Origin: Aestuariirhabdus sp049985285
Lineage (GTDB): Bacteria; Pseudomonadota; Gammaproteobacteria; Pseudomonadales; Aestuariirhabdaceae
Length of the DNA stretch: 64,000 nt
Reading direction: 5' to 3'
Assembly: GCF_049985285.1 (NCBI RefSeq)
Contig: NZ_JBNIEU010000001.1
Location: 806,001-870,000 of the forward strand
How positions within the stretch are numbered: position 1 is the first letter of the stretch; each line of letters starts with the position of its first letter. Below are positions 63,901-64,000 of this stretch, piece after piece. The translations under genes were made by a program, and so were the position numbers. The notes below the pieces were generated by a model that saw only the letters and a program-made list of their open reading frames with translations, did no database searches and had not been told where the DNA came from.

Positions 63901-64000
63901 CATCTTCCTAGGGTCCGCATCCTGGCCAGTCGCCAACGTCATCGGTCAGCTGCTAACCAATAGACTCCGTTTCGGGTAGCTTAAAGCCTGCTACGGACTG

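Overview
The window reads as chromosomal DNA of a marine-type gammaproteobacterium (Oceanospirillales/Pseudomonadales-like). This is inferred from gene content: a Pseudomonas-type pil-chp chemosensory cluster, a tkt-epd-pgk-fba operon divergent from a SAM-cycle operon, HspQ, YajD, an Aap-type amino-acid transporter and an SdsA-like alkyl sulfatase. No prophage, insertion sequence, CRISPR array or rRNA is visible. One tRNA, Thr(CGT), is present. Genes are dense, and GC content is high except for a strikingly AT-rich patch in the first 330 bases.

Layout, left to right. 1-1956: the tail of an aryl-polyene/excreted-lipid type cluster (MMPL exporter, DUF3261 lipoprotein, hotdog dehydratase). 2133-6270: a complete aapJQMP general amino-acid ABC transporter with an internal terminator/attenuator. 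6384-8541: a frameshifted YkgJ-family gene, a PLP-dependent D-cysteine desulfhydrase-like enzyme, hspQ and an orphan RelB-type antitoxin. 8553-10698: a compact three-gene minus-strand operon (winged-helix/PD-(D/E)XK-like protein, J-domain protein, SprT-like metalloprotease), my best candidate for an undescribed system. 10901-22626: mostly single metabolic or housekeeping genes (thioesterase, LysR plus glyoxalase-family pair, YajD, YebC-like, GFA, TSUP permease, BLUF photosensor, FemAB-like protein, aromatic aminotransferase, DUF2237, SnoaL, membrane-fused spermidine synthase). 23062-25424: ybgA-phrB photolyase pair, followed by a possible small RNA on the opposite strand.

25638-35975: an SGNH esterase lipoprotein, tRNA-Thr, serA, cheV plus a lysophospholipase-like hydrolase, a pentapeptide protein, solute-binding proteins without permeases, a soluble zinc-sensing chemoreceptor, and an SDR/MaoC pair. 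36111-41568: alkyl sulfatase, a ZntR-type regulator with a permease that probably exports zinc or copper, and two further orphan binding proteins.

41750-51924: two divergent operons around one near-perfect 24-bp palindrome. Leftward lies tkt-epd-pgk-fba (pentose phosphate, PLP precursor and glycolysis). Rightward lies an ArsR-methyltransferase regulator (SahR-like) followed by metK-ahcY-metF, which together make SAM, remove S-adenosylhomocysteine and supply methyl-THF. 52095-54370: cytochrome c', cytochrome b561, rsmE and nrtS. 54367-63900: chpC, chpB, chpA (2388 residues, six Hpt-type domains, CheA core, receiver) and pilK. This is the adaptation and kinase half of the type IV pilus chemosensory system, which continues beyond the right edge toward pilJ/I/H/G.
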